From GCA-003244245 sp052390115 (GTDB lineage Bacteria > Actinomycetota > Actinomycetes > Mycobacteriales > Pseudonocardiaceae): 64,000 nucleotides of DNA. Made by a program: the position numbers and the translations under genes. Below the pieces are notes generated by a model. That model was not told the DNA's origin. It saw nothing but the letters and a program-made list of their open reading frames with translations, and did no database searches. Below, one piece after another: positions 41,454 through 49,293 of this stretch; position 1 is the first letter of the stretch; each line of letters starts with the position of its first letter. The stretch is taken from contig JBQTHE010000052.1 of NCBI GenBank assembly GCA_052390115.1, positions 1 through 64,000 on the forward strand. Direction: 5' to 3'.

Positions 41454-41996
41454 TCAAATTGTCATCCTGAGGGCTTCTGATGAAAGATTCTTGCGAGCCA
41501 AGTAGTCGGTCAAGGTTTCGGCACGGCGCAGCGAGGTGTCGCGCATGTGCCGGTAGGGCTCGAGGTCGTCGATCAACTCGGGATATAGGAAATGCCCCTC
41601 GTCATCGTAGAACATCCGCACACCGATCTCGTCGTCGTAGAGCCAAAAGTCCTCGTGCAGCGCTGCCAGGTCGGAGTGGGTGTCACGATCGACGACATAG
41701 ACCTCGCTGCCGACCGCCACGCTGTCCATATAGAGATAGAGCTCAAAGCGCAAATAAGCGGTCAGGGGTTGGTCCAGGATATGCACCCGGTACCGTCGAA
41801 AGCCTCGCATTGCATCACGCTTGAGGCGGGCCAACCCCTCGTGGTTCTCTGCGGTACGGACCGGCATCGGCCTGCCGGCTTTCCAGTCAGCGAAACTCTC
41901 GGCCTCCTGAGGTACTAGGTACTGCGGCAGGGTCTCCAGCCGGAACGCCGACTGTTTGGCGGCGCTACCGATGCGGCGCAGGTCGTCGAGGTCCAT
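41454..41996 (-). CDS. DUF6879 protein (cassette C)
   Basis: 180 aa: MDLDDLRRIGSAAKQSAFRLETLPQYLVPQEAESF, then YRVHILDQPLTAYLRFELYLYMDS, VYVVDRDTHSDLAALHEDFWLYDDEIGVRMFY, and TDYLARKNLSSEALRM. Paralogue of the cassette B protein. No XRE gene of its own follows; the next gene downstream is the cassette B small protein, so the cassette B regulator may serve both copies. Confidence 0.82.
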   Translation of the reverse strand: MDLDDLRRIGSAAKQSAFRLETLPQYLVPQEAESFADWKAGRPMPVRTAENHEGLARLKRDAMRGFRRYRVHILDQPLTAYLRFELYLYMDSVAVGSEVYVVDRDTHSDLAALHEDFWLYDDEIGVRMFYDDEGHFLYPELIDDLEPYRHMRDTSLRRAETLTDYLARKNLSSEALRMTI

Positions 41997-42001
41997 TTCG
42001 C

Positions 42002-42187
42002 CTAGCGGATCCCTGCGTCGCGGACTACCTGCCGGGGAAGCCGGATCGCGACTTCGCCTTCGCCGAGCGGTACCGGCGACGGATCGAGCAACGTACCCAC
42101 CGCGATGACGTCCTCGAGCATCTGATCCTCGTCCCACAGGCCGGGGGATGTCTCATCCTTGCCGCCGGACAGCCGTCGTAATGCCAC
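42002..42187 (-). CDS. Small cassette protein, 61 aa (cassette C)
   Basis: MALRRLSGGKDETSPGLWDE, then DQMLEDVIAVGTLLDPSPVP and EVAIRLPRQVVRDAGIR, from a GTG after GACGGAGTGCGACC. Paralogue of the 63-aa protein at 41219. The DNA just upstream (42215-42245) contains TTGACA-like and GCTAGTC motifs shared with the lasso promoter region. Confidence 0.7.
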   Translation of the reverse strand: MALRRLSGGKDETSPGLWDEDQMLEDVIAVGTLLDPSPVPLGEGEVAIRLPRQVVRDAGIR

Positions 42188-42293
42188 GGTCGCACTCCGT
42201 CCAGTTCGGTGAGTCTTGTCAAGAGTATGAAGTCTCGACTAGCCCCCGTCAAGCGACTCCGAGCCAAGCACGCGGCGTGGCATGCCGGGGGGA

Positions 42294-42617
42294 TCAGCTG
42301 CCGAACGGGCCGCCTTCGGGCAGCCGCAGGTCGGGTTTGTCGACTTCCTCGATGTTCACATCCTTGAACGTGATCACCCGGACGTTCTTGACGAACCGGG
42401 CGGACCGGTACATGTCCCACACCCACGAGTCGGACATCCGCACCTCGAAGTACACCTCGCCGTCGGCGTTGCGGGCCTGCACGTCCACCGCGTTGGCCAG
42501 GTAGAAGCGCCGCTCGGTCTCCACGACATAGGCGAACTGACTGACGACGTCGCGGTACTCCTTGTACAGCGACAGTTCCATCTCGGTCTCGTACTTCTCG
42601 AGATCCTCGGCGCTCAT
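42294..42617 (-). CDS. DUF2469 protein
   Basis: 107 aa: MSAEDLEKYETEMELSLYKEYRDVVSQFAYVVETERRFYL, then VRMSDSWVWDMYRSARFVKN and VITFKDVNIEEV. DUF2469 proteins are near-universal in actinobacteria, directly after rnhB. Function unknown. Here it is the last core gene before the accessory zone; the expected yraN–yifB–dprA are missing from its downstream side. Confidence 0.92.
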   Translation of the reverse strand: MSAEDLEKYETEMELSLYKEYRDVVSQFAYVVETERRFYLANAVDVQARNADGEVYFEVRMSDSWVWDMYRSARFVKNVRVITFKDVNIEEVDKPDLRLPEGGPFGS

Positions 42618-42668
42618 CGACAGCCCATCGGTCGCTTCATCGGGTTGCTGGCCCTCCTGCTCGTGCCG

Positions 42669-43385
42669 TCACATGGTCGGCGATTCCCCATTGTGGACCA
42701 CCACCGGCTCCACCATCGGCCCCACTACCGGCCAGAGTCTCGCTCGTGCTGTCCTGCGCGGTGGGGAGGTCAGGCCGTGCGTGCGCGCCGCCAGCACCAC
42801 GTTGACGTAGCCGAACCGGTGCTCGGCCGACGGACCATGCGCAAGCAGCGAAGCGTTGTGCTCGGGCGTGCAGTACCCCTTGTGCTCGTCGAAGCCGTAC
42901 CAGGGCATCCGTTCGTGCAAGTCGCACATGATGCGGTCGCGGGTCACCTTGGCGAGCACCGACGCCGCCGCCACACAGGCCGAGGCCCTATCCCCACCGA
43001 TCACCGCCATGTTCGGGGCGGTCAGGCCGGGCACTCGAAACCCGTCGGTGAGCACGTAACCGGGATGCACCGGGAGACCGGCGACGGCACGACGCATCCC
43101 CTCCAGATTGACCACGTGTATGCCCAGCGAGTCGATCACGTCGGGTGGGATCACCACCACGCTGCGGGCCACCGCCCTGGTGGTGATCAGGTCGTAATAG
43201 TGCTCCCGGCGCGCCGCGGTGAGCAGCTTGGAGTCGGTGAGCCCGTCCAGGGCCACCGCATCGGCCGGCCGCAGCACGCATGCCGCGACCACCAGCGGCC
43301 CAGCGCACGCCCCTCGTCCGGCCTCGTCCACCCCGGCGACCGGGCCCAGGCCCTTGCGATGCAGGACGGCCTGCAAGGTCCACAT
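42669..43385 (-). CDS. rnhB: Ribonuclease HII
   Basis: 238 aa. Cleaves RNA in RNA-DNA hybrids and at single ribonucleotides. Metal-binding motif AGVDEAGRGACAGPLVVAA (Asp, Glu), LDGLTDSKLL (Asp), and GDRASACVAAASVLAKVTRD. The PWYGFDEHKGYCTPEH loop is typical. The C-terminal extension after RTHGLTSPPRR is unusual but short. The ATG at 43385 starts the domain; the frame is open further upstream. Confidence 0.93.
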   Translation of the reverse strand: MWTLQAVLHRKGLGPVAGVDEAGRGACAGPLVVAACVLRPADAVALDGLTDSKLLTAARREHYYDLITTRAVARSVVVIPPDVIDSLGIHVVNLEGMRRAVAGLPVHPGYVLTDGFRVPGLTAPNMAVIGGDRASACVAAASVLAKVTRDRIMCDLHERMPWYGFDEHKGYCTPEHNASLLAHGPSAEHRFGYVNVVLAARTHGLTSPPRRTARARLWPVVGPMVEPVVVHNGESPTM

Positions 43386-43465
43386 CCCGCCATCCCTACG
43401 CACCACGGCCCTCGGCGGCCGTGGCACGGCCTGGCGGCTACTGCGCGTCGCGGTCGGCACGATCC

Positions 43466-44374
43466 TCAGCCGCGCCTGCGGGCGACCACCCGCTCCCGCA
43501 GGACACTGCCGCCCCGCAGCATCGGCCAACTCAGCGCCAGGCCAGCGTCCAGCGCGAGACCGCCGGGCCAGGACGGCCCGGAAGGCACGGCTGCGCCCAG
43601 CACCGTGATCTGCGGATCGGGGTCGGCGATGCCCTGCCACCGCGCCAGCGGAAGCACGATCACGCGGGCCTTCCCGATGACGTTGTCCACCGGCACAGTG
43701 CCCAACCGCTGGTCAGCGACGTGGCGCCGCGAGTCCGCGCTGTTGTTCCGGTTGTCTCCCATCATCCACAAACCACCTTCGGGCACCGTGACCGGGCCGA
43801 ACTCCTCCTGAGGCTCGCTGCCGAGGAAGATGGCGTAGGGCTCGGTCAACGCGGCACCGTCGACCGTGACGCGGTTCTGCTGATCACAGCACTGCACGGT
43901 CTGGCCCCCCACCGCGATCACCCGTTTGACGAAGTCCCGCTCGTCCGGTGGAGCAAGACCGACTACGGAGGCAGCCTGCTGGAGCCCGCGGACGAACACG
44001 TTGTCCGACCGAGGGTTGGAGAACTCGACATTGCTGCCCCACGACTCGGGACCGCGGAACACCACGACGTCACCGGGTCTCGGATCGCGCATCTGGTAAG
44101 TCAGCTTGTCGACCAGCACCCGATCGTTGGTGCAGCCCGGGCAACCATGCAGAGTCGATTCCATGGAGGCTGAAGGAATCACGTACACCCGGGCCAGAAA
44201 TGTCTGAATCAAGAATGTGAGAACCAGCGCAGTGATCACCAAGATCGGCAACTCACGCCAGAACGAGGCCTTTTTCTTCTTCTTCACCAGACGATGCCGG
44301 TGCACTCGGCGGCTACGGGAGGCGTCAGGATCGTCGCCGCGAGCGGGTTCGGTCGAGGGAACCAGGTTGGCCAC
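43466..44374 (-). CDS. lepB: Signal peptidase I
   Basis: 302 aa. A cytoplasmic start with a Lys run (HRLVKKKKKASFW) precedes one helix (LPILVITALVLTFLIQTFL). The catalytic Ser is in VIPSASMESTL and the Lys in DFVKRVIAVGG; MGDNRNNSADSR follows. It cleaves Sec/Tat signal peptides on the outer face of the membrane. It lies between rplS and rnhB as in most actinobacteria. Confidence 0.94.
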   Translation of the reverse strand: MANLVPSTEPARGDDPDASRSRRVHRHRLVKKKKKASFWRELPILVITALVLTFLIQTFLARVYVIPSASMESTLHGCPGCTNDRVLVDKLTYQMRDPRPGDVVVFRGPESWGSNVEFSNPRSDNVFVRGLQQAASVVGLAPPDERDFVKRVIAVGGQTVQCCDQQNRVTVDGAALTEPYAIFLGSEPQEEFGPVTVPEGGLWMMGDNRNNSADSRRHVADQRLGTVPVDNVIGKARVIVLPLARWQGIADPDPQITVLGAAVPSGPSWPGGLALDAGLALSWPMLRGGSVLRERVVARRRG

Positions 44375-44412
44375 GTCCCCCAGGCTATCGACAGACAGCC
44401 GACGCAGGTGGG

Positions 44413-44772
44413 TCAGGACGCAGACGGCGTCTCACGCTTCTCCTTGATCTTGGCGGCTTTACCACGGAGGTCGCGAAGGTAGTAAAGCTTCGCGCGCCGG
44501 ACATCACCGCGGGTGACAACCTCGATCTTGGCGATGTTCGGGGTATGCACCGGAAAGGTGCGCTCCACGCCCACCCCAAAAGACACCTTGCGCACGGTGA
44601 AGGTCTCCCGGACCCCTCCACCCTGACGGCGGATGACCGCGCCTTGGAACACCTGCACCCGCTGCCGCGAACCCTCGATGACACGGACGTGCACCTTAAG
44701 CGTGTCACCGGGCCGGAAGTCGGGGATGTCGGAACGCAGCGACATCGCGTCCAGCGCGTCCAGGGTGTTCAT
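44413..44772 (-). CDS. rplS: 50S ribosomal protein L19
   Basis: 119 aa from MNTLDALDAMSLRSDIPDF. Family signature FRPGDTLKVHVRVIEGSRQRVQVFQGAVIRRQGGG and FPVHTPNIAKIEVVTRGDVRRAKLYYLR. It sits at the 30S-50S interface. The ATG at 44772 follows GAGGACGG; an upstream ATG adds six residues. Confidence 0.96.
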   Translation of the reverse strand: MNTLDALDAMSLRSDIPDFRPGDTLKVHVRVIEGSRQRVQVFQGAVIRRQGGGVRETFTVRKVSFGVGVERTFPVHTPNIAKIEVVTRGDVRRAKLYYLRDLRGKAAKIKEKRETPSAS

Positions 44773-44952
44773 CGGATCCGTCCTCGTCATCGTGTGTCAT
44801 GCGCGGTCTAGGGTGCCCTGGGCGGAAGCGAAACGTCGACGTCGGTGACAGCGGAGCCTTCCACACCGTAGGGGCAATCCCTGCCCTGCTCCCGCTGCGG
44901 GAACCGGTTCAGTGTGCCAGATGCTGCCGCCCACAACGAAACCGGGCAGGTG

Positions 44953-45726
44953 CTATCCAGTGCTATCCGGCGGGTATCCGGGTGCAGTGGCGAGCCCCTC
45001 GATCACGGCACGGTCCGCACTATCCAATGCATCGGATGGCAGCGCAGCCAACAGATCGGGACGCCGCGCCGCGGTCCGCTCCACCGCGCGGTCCCGCCGC
45101 CAGCGGGCGATCGCGGCGTGGTTACCCGACCGGAGCACGGCGGGGACCTCACGGCTGCGCCACACTTCGGGGCGGGTATAGCAGGGCCCCTCCAGCAGAC
45201 CATCGGAGAACGAGTCCTGCGTCGCCGAGGTGGGATTGCCAAGCACCCCGGGCAGCAACCGGGCGATCGCCTCGATCATCACCAGCACCGCAACCTCGCC
45301 CCCGACGAGCACATAGTCGCCGATCGAGATCTCGTCGACGGCAACCCGGTCGGCCGCATAGTCGATCACCCGCTGGTCGATGCCCTCGTACCGGCCGCAG
45401 GCGAACACAAGCCGGGGCTGCCCGGCCAGCTCGGTGGCGAGCTGCTGGGTGAACCGCCGTCCGGCAGGGCTGGGCACCACCAACCGCGGCGGCGGTTGGC
45501 CGGCAAGGACCTCGTCCAGCGCCTCCCCCCAGACGTCTGGACGCATCACCATGCCGGGTCCGCCGCCGTAGGGTGCGTCGTCCACCGCTCGGTGCACATC
45601 GTGGGTCCAGTCCCGCAGGTCATGCACCGTGAAGGTGATCAGGTTCCGTTCGATGGCCCGGCCGAGCAGCGCCTCCCTGGCCGGAGCCAGATACTCGGGG
45701 AAGATCGTCACGACCTCGATGAACAC
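44953..45726 (-). CDS. trmD: tRNA (guanine-N1)-methyltransferase
   Basis: 257 aa. Methylates G37 in tRNAs to prevent frameshifting. The SPOUT knot is seen in FACGRYEGIDQRVIDY and ISIGDYVLVGGEVAVLVMIEA, with SFSDGLLEGPCYTRPEVWR downstream. GTG start (VFIEVVTIFPEYL). In order with rimM, khpA and rpsP. A 180-nt gap separates it from rplS. Confidence 0.95.
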   Translation of the reverse strand: MFIEVVTIFPEYLAPAREALLGRAIERNLITFTVHDLRDWTHDVHRAVDDAPYGGGPGMVMRPDVWGEALDEVLAGQPPPRLVVPSPAGRRFTQQLATELAGQPRLVFACGRYEGIDQRVIDYAADRVAVDEISIGDYVLVGGEVAVLVMIEAIARLLPGVLGNPTSATQDSFSDGLLEGPCYTRPEVWRSREVPAVLRSGNHAAIARWRRDRAVERTAARRPDLLAALPSDALDSADRAVIEGLATAPGYPPDSTG

Positions 45727-45740
45727 CGCTGCGCCCTTGA

Positions 45741-46268
45741 TCAGTCGATTAACCCGGCAGGTGGGTCGAGCACCACTCGGCCACCAGCCAGGTCCACCTC
45801 GGGGACGATCACCCGGACGAACGGCACCAGCACCTCACCCCGGTCGGTCTCCACCACCAGCAGGTCGCTGGCCGGGGCGTGCACGACCTCGCGAACCGTG
45901 CCCAGCTTCGTGCCGTCGGACCCGACGGCGGTCAAACCCTCAAGCTGGTGGTCATAGAACTCGTCAGGATCATCCAGGTCGGGCAGCTCGGTAGCCTCGA
46001 CCGTCAACAGCACACCGCGCAGTTCCGCCGCCGAGGCACGATCGATCACCCCGGCGAATCGCACGAGCAGGTTTCCGGCATGCGGGCGGACCGCGTCCAC
46101 CGTGAGTGTGCGGCCGGCGCCAGCACCGAGCTGCGCACCGGCAGCAAAGCGCTCCTGGGGTGAGTCGGTGCGCACCTGCACCGTCACCTCCCCGCGGAGA
46201 CCGTGCGGCCGGCCGATCCGACCGACCACCCGCTTCGTGTCCCCGCTTGTCGTGTCCCCGCCTGCCAT
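45741..46268 (-). CDS. rimM: Ribosome maturation factor RimM
   Basis: 175 aa. N-terminal beta-barrel KRVVGRIGRPHGLRGEVTVQVRTD, C-terminal PRC-barrel EFYDHQLEGLTAVGSDGTKLGTVREVVHAPASDLLVVE. Helps mature the 3' head domain of 16S rRNA. The ATG at 46268 was chosen as it starts near the domain; an earlier ATG at 46307 adds 13 residues. Confidence 0.95.
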   Translation of the reverse strand: MAGGDTTSGDTKRVVGRIGRPHGLRGEVTVQVRTDSPQERFAAGAQLGAGAGRTLTVDAVRPHAGNLLVRFAGVIDRASAAELRGVLLTVEATELPDLDDPDEFYDHQLEGLTAVGSDGTKLGTVREVVHAPASDLLVVETDRGEVLVPFVRVIVPEVDLAGGRVVLDPPAGLID

Positions 46269-46309
46269 GTCGCTGCTCGGCTGCACGGTTGACGCCCCGG
46301 CCGGCAAGG

Positions 46310-46549
46310 TCAGCGGTCGGTGTCGACGACGTCGACCCGCACCCCACGCCCACCGATACCGCTCATCACCGTGCGCAGCGCGGTGGCGGTGCGTCCACCC
46401 CGGCCGATCACCTTGCCGAGATCCTCGGGGTGGACGTGCACCTCGAGGGTGCGACCCCGCCTCGTGGTCACCAGCTGGACGCGCACGTCGTCAGGGTTGT
46501 CGACGATCCCCCTCACGAGATGCTCGAGCGCGTCCGCCAGCATATTCAC
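46310..46549 (-). CDS. khpA: KH-domain RNA-binding protein KhpA
   Basis: 79 aa KH domain with the nucleic-acid loop HPEDLGKVIGRGGRTATALR. The GTG at 46549 overlaps the rpsP stop; an ATG at 46543 is an alternative. KhpA works with KhpB in RNA binding and cell elongation control in other Gram-positives. Confidence 0.93.
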   Translation of the reverse strand: MNMLADALEHLVRGIVDNPDDVRVQLVTTRRGRTLEVHVHPEDLGKVIGRGGRTATALRTVMSGIGGRGVRVDVVDTDR

Positions 46550-47061
46550 GCCCGCCCGTCCGCTGCCTTTGCAGTGTCCTCCTGACCGTCGGCTTCGGCT
46601 GACGCCGTTTCCGGGGCCGGGGCCGTCTGGGGGCCCGTGGCCGACGCCGTGACAGAGCCGGTATCCGACCTGCGGGTGCTCTTCTTTCTCGGCGTGGTGG
46701 CCTCAGTGGTCGGCACCTCACCCGCCTCGGCCAGCGCCCGGTTGAACAGCTCAGCCTTGTCCGGCTTGGGCTCGGCACGCCGCAGCGTGCCCTCCTCACC
46801 GGGCTGACCAGTGAACTTCTGCCAGTCGCCGGTCACCTCGAGGATGTGCTGAACCGGGTCGGTGGCTTGAGCCCCGACTCCGAGCCAGTACTGCACCCGC
46901 TCGGAGTCGACCTCGATGAGGCTGGGTTCCTCCTTGGGGTGGTACTTGCCGATCGTCTCGATCGCCTTGCCGTTGCGGCGGGTGCGGGCGTCGGCGACGA
47001 CGATCCGGTAGTACGGCTGGCGAATCTTGCCGAGCCGCATGAGCTTTATCTTGACAGCCAC
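46546..47061 (-). CDS. rpsP: 30S ribosomal protein S16
   Basis: 171 aa. The S16 fold is MAVKIKLMRLGKIRQPYYRIVVADARTRRNGKAIETIGKYHP, followed by a long Ala/Thr/Pro/Glu-rich tail (residues ~105-171) that is typical of actinobacterial S16. The GTG start at 47061 follows an AGGAGTAG site. First gene of the rpsP–khpA–rimM–trmD run. Confidence 0.95.
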   Translation of the reverse strand: MAVKIKLMRLGKIRQPYYRIVVADARTRRNGKAIETIGKYHPKEEPSLIEVDSERVQYWLGVGAQATDPVQHILEVTGDWQKFTGQPGEEGTLRRAEPKPDKAELFNRALAEAGEVPTTEATTPRKKSTRRSDTGSVTASATGPQTAPAPETASAEADGQEDTAKAADGRA

Positions 47062-47265
47062 GAGTCGGGCTACTCCTGTCAACGCGCGAGTGGTCACGGT
47101 GAGCATGCGCGGCCCATGGTGGGGGCACGGACCGGCGCTTGCCCATGGATTCAGAGACTTCAGTGGTCACAGCGCGGTGAGAGGGCACGCTACGACAACA
47201 GCGTCCTATTGTGCCAGACCTTCCGGACATCCGTGGCACCTGTCCATGCGCCGTGCTTGAGACGA

Positions 47266-47309
47266 CGACACACCGGGCATGAAAGCACGACACACCGGGC
47301 ATGAGAGCA
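47266..47309. repeat. 22-bp tandem repeat upstream of rpsP
   Basis: Two near-identical 22-bp units (CGACACACCGGGCATGA as the common part) at 47266-47287 and 47288-47309, differing at one base, with a partial third unit after. It lies between the CPBP gene and rpsP. Confidence 0.75.
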
Positions 47310-47333
47310 GGACACGCCGGTGAGGGGGGAGGG

Positions 47334-48143
47334 TCAGGTGGGGACTAGGCCTTGGGTGAGCAGCAGGAGTCCGAGCGCGGGCAGGAAGTTGTTCGCCTGG
47401 TGGGCGACGATGCTGGCCAGCAGGTTGCCGGTGAGCATCCGGGCCAGCGCGATCGGCAGCGAGATCACCACCAGCAGCGGAGTGCGCAGCAGTTCCAGGT
47501 GCGCAACAGAGAACAGCGCTGTGGTCAGCACGAAGATCACCCAACGATTCCACCGCCAATACTCCATGGCCCGCCAGAGCACGCCGCGGTAAAGCAACTC
47601 CTCGCACAGCGGTGCCACCAGCCACACGGCGAAGAACAGCGTGAGCGCCATCCCAAGCGGCAACCGCAGACCGTCGAACGCCTCCCCCACCGCTGAGTTC
47701 GCCTGGCTCGTGCCGACCCAGTGCGCCCAGAGGCCGGCGGCCGGTACGGTGACGATCAAGCCGACGAAGCCCAGCAGCAGCCCGACGCCGACGTCGGACA
47801 GTCGCCACCGCAGCGACAGCTGGCTACGCAGCCGTTGCACCAGGTTGCCCTGACCGAGCAGGGCCGCACAGGTCGTCGCGACCAAAGCGGCCAGCACGGT
47901 GGGTACCACGAGCGCGACGACTAACGCTGCGGCCGGCAATGATCCGTCCGGAGTCAGGCGCGGGGAGGCCAACGCATAGGGCAGCAGCACCAGCAGCGAC
48001 GCCGCCAAAAAGATCACCTCGCCGATGGCGAAGCAGCCGAACATGAGCCAGCCGCGGCGGCGGTCGGGCCTGGCCGGCCCCGCCTCCGGTGGCGGCGGGC
48101 TCAGCTCGGCCACCGCAGGCAGCGGGGGCTCTGGGGTGCTCAC
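47334..48143 (-). CDS. CPBP-family intramembrane protease
   Basis: 269 aa, about eight helices. CPBP/Abi motifs: LCEELLYRGVLW (EExxxR), FSVAHLELL (FxxxH), and IVAHQANNFLPALG (HxxxN). These Glu/His residues form the metal site of intramembrane CAAX-like proteases. The substrate is unknown. GTG start overlaps the stop of the amidohydrolase gene. Confidence 0.87.
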   Translation of the reverse strand: MSTPEPPLPAVAELSPPPPEAGPARPDRRRGWLMFGCFAIGEVIFLAASLLVLLPYALASPRLTPDGSLPAAALVVALVVPTVLAALVATTCAALLGQGNLVQRLRSQLSLRWRLSDVGVGLLLGFVGLIVTVPAAGLWAHWVGTSQANSAVGEAFDGLRLPLGMALTLFFAVWLVAPLCEELLYRGVLWRAMEYWRWNRWVIFVLTTALFSVAHLELLRTPLLVVISLPIALARMLTGNLLASIVAHQANNFLPALGLLLLTQGLVPT

Positions 48144-49237
48144 GACTTCTCCTCGGCATCGGAGATGGACCCATTGTCCCGGGCCCGGCCACGCAACAGC
48201 AGCAACGCCGGGTCCCGCAGTACGTTCGGATCCAGGCGCGGGTCGGTGCGGGTGACCAACAGGTCGGCCGGCGCTCCGGCAACCAGGCCGGGAACGCCCA
48301 GCCAGTCACGGGCCGCCCAGCTCGCCGCTGCGAGAGCCTGCGTGCCGTCCATCCCGACGGTGCGCAACGCGAGGATCTCGTCCACCAGACGGCCGTGGGC
48401 GATGCCACCACCGGCATCGCTGCCGGCGTAGACTTCGATCCCCGCCTCGACGGCGGCACCGATGGTGTCCCGGACCCCGGCATGCAGTGCGCGCATATGT
48501 GCGGCGTAGCGCGGGTACCTCCCGGCGCCGTCGGCGATCGCCGGGAATGTCTCGATGTTGATCAGTGTAGGTACCAGGGCGGTGCTGCGCGCGGCCATCT
48601 CGGTGATGGTGTCGGCGGACAGGCCGGTGCCATGCTCGATGCAGTCGATCCCGGCGGCGATCAGGCCCGGTAGCGCGTCCTCACCGAAGACGTGCGCGGT
48701 GACCCTGGCCCCGGCGGCGTGCGCCGCGGCGATCGCCTCGACCAGCACGTCATCGGGCCACAGCGGGGCAAGATCACCGGTCGAGCGGTCGATCCAGTCG
48801 CCGACCAGCTTGACCCAGCCGTCCCCGGCGGCCGCCTGCTCCTGCACGGCCTGCGGGAGCAGTGTGGGTTCGTCCAGCTCTACGCCCAGCGTCGGGATGT
48901 AGCGCTTGGGGCGGGCCAGGTGACGGCCGGCCCGGATGATCCGCGGTAGGTCGTCGCGGGACTGCAGCGGTCGGGTGTCCAGCGGGGATCCGCAGTCCCG
49001 GATCAGCAGGGTGCCGGCATCCCGGTCGGTCGCGGCCTGCTCGGCGGCAGCTGCCAGGCTGGCCGGCCCCCGCGGGCCGATACCGACGTGGCAGTGCGCG
49101 TCGACCAGGCCGGGGAGCAGGTAGCCGCCGTCGACGACAGTGATCGCCGCGGGCACCGGCTCGGTGTGGATCACCCCGTCGGCCACCCACAGTTCACCGG
49201 GCACCCCGGCGGGCAGCAGCACCCCACGAAGGTGCAT
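48140..49237 (-). CDS. Amidohydrolase family protein
   Basis: 365 aa TIM-barrel amidohydrolase. Metal ligands: GYLLPGLVDAHCHVGIG (HxH), GDGWVKLVGDW (Lys), VTAHVFGEDAL (His), GIDCIEHGTGL (His), and GSDAGGGIAHG (Asp). Substrate unknown; imidazolonepropionase-like. The start at 49237 begins the composite beta domain; an ATG at 49297 would add 20 Arg/Ser-rich residues. It lies between ffh and the CPBP gene. Confidence 0.85.
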   Translation of the reverse strand: MHLRGVLLPAGVPGELWVADGVIHTEPVPAAITVVDGGYLLPGLVDAHCHVGIGPRGPASLAAAAEQAATDRDAGTLLIRDCGSPLDTRPLQSRDDLPRIIRAGRHLARPKRYIPTLGVELDEPTLLPQAVQEQAAAGDGWVKLVGDWIDRSTGDLAPLWPDDVLVEAIAAAHAAGARVTAHVFGEDALPGLIAAGIDCIEHGTGLSADTITEMAARSTALVPTLINIETFPAIADGAGRYPRYAAHMRALHAGVRDTIGAAVEAGIEVYAGSDAGGGIAHGRLVDEILALRTVGMDGTQALAAASWAARDWLGVPGLVAGAPADLLVTRTDPRLDPNVLRDPALLLLRGRARDNGSISDAEEKS

Positions 49238-49293
49238 GGCCTGGGCTCTGGGCGCCCTCCGGGGCCCCGAGGAAGACCCAGAAGCAGACCGGG

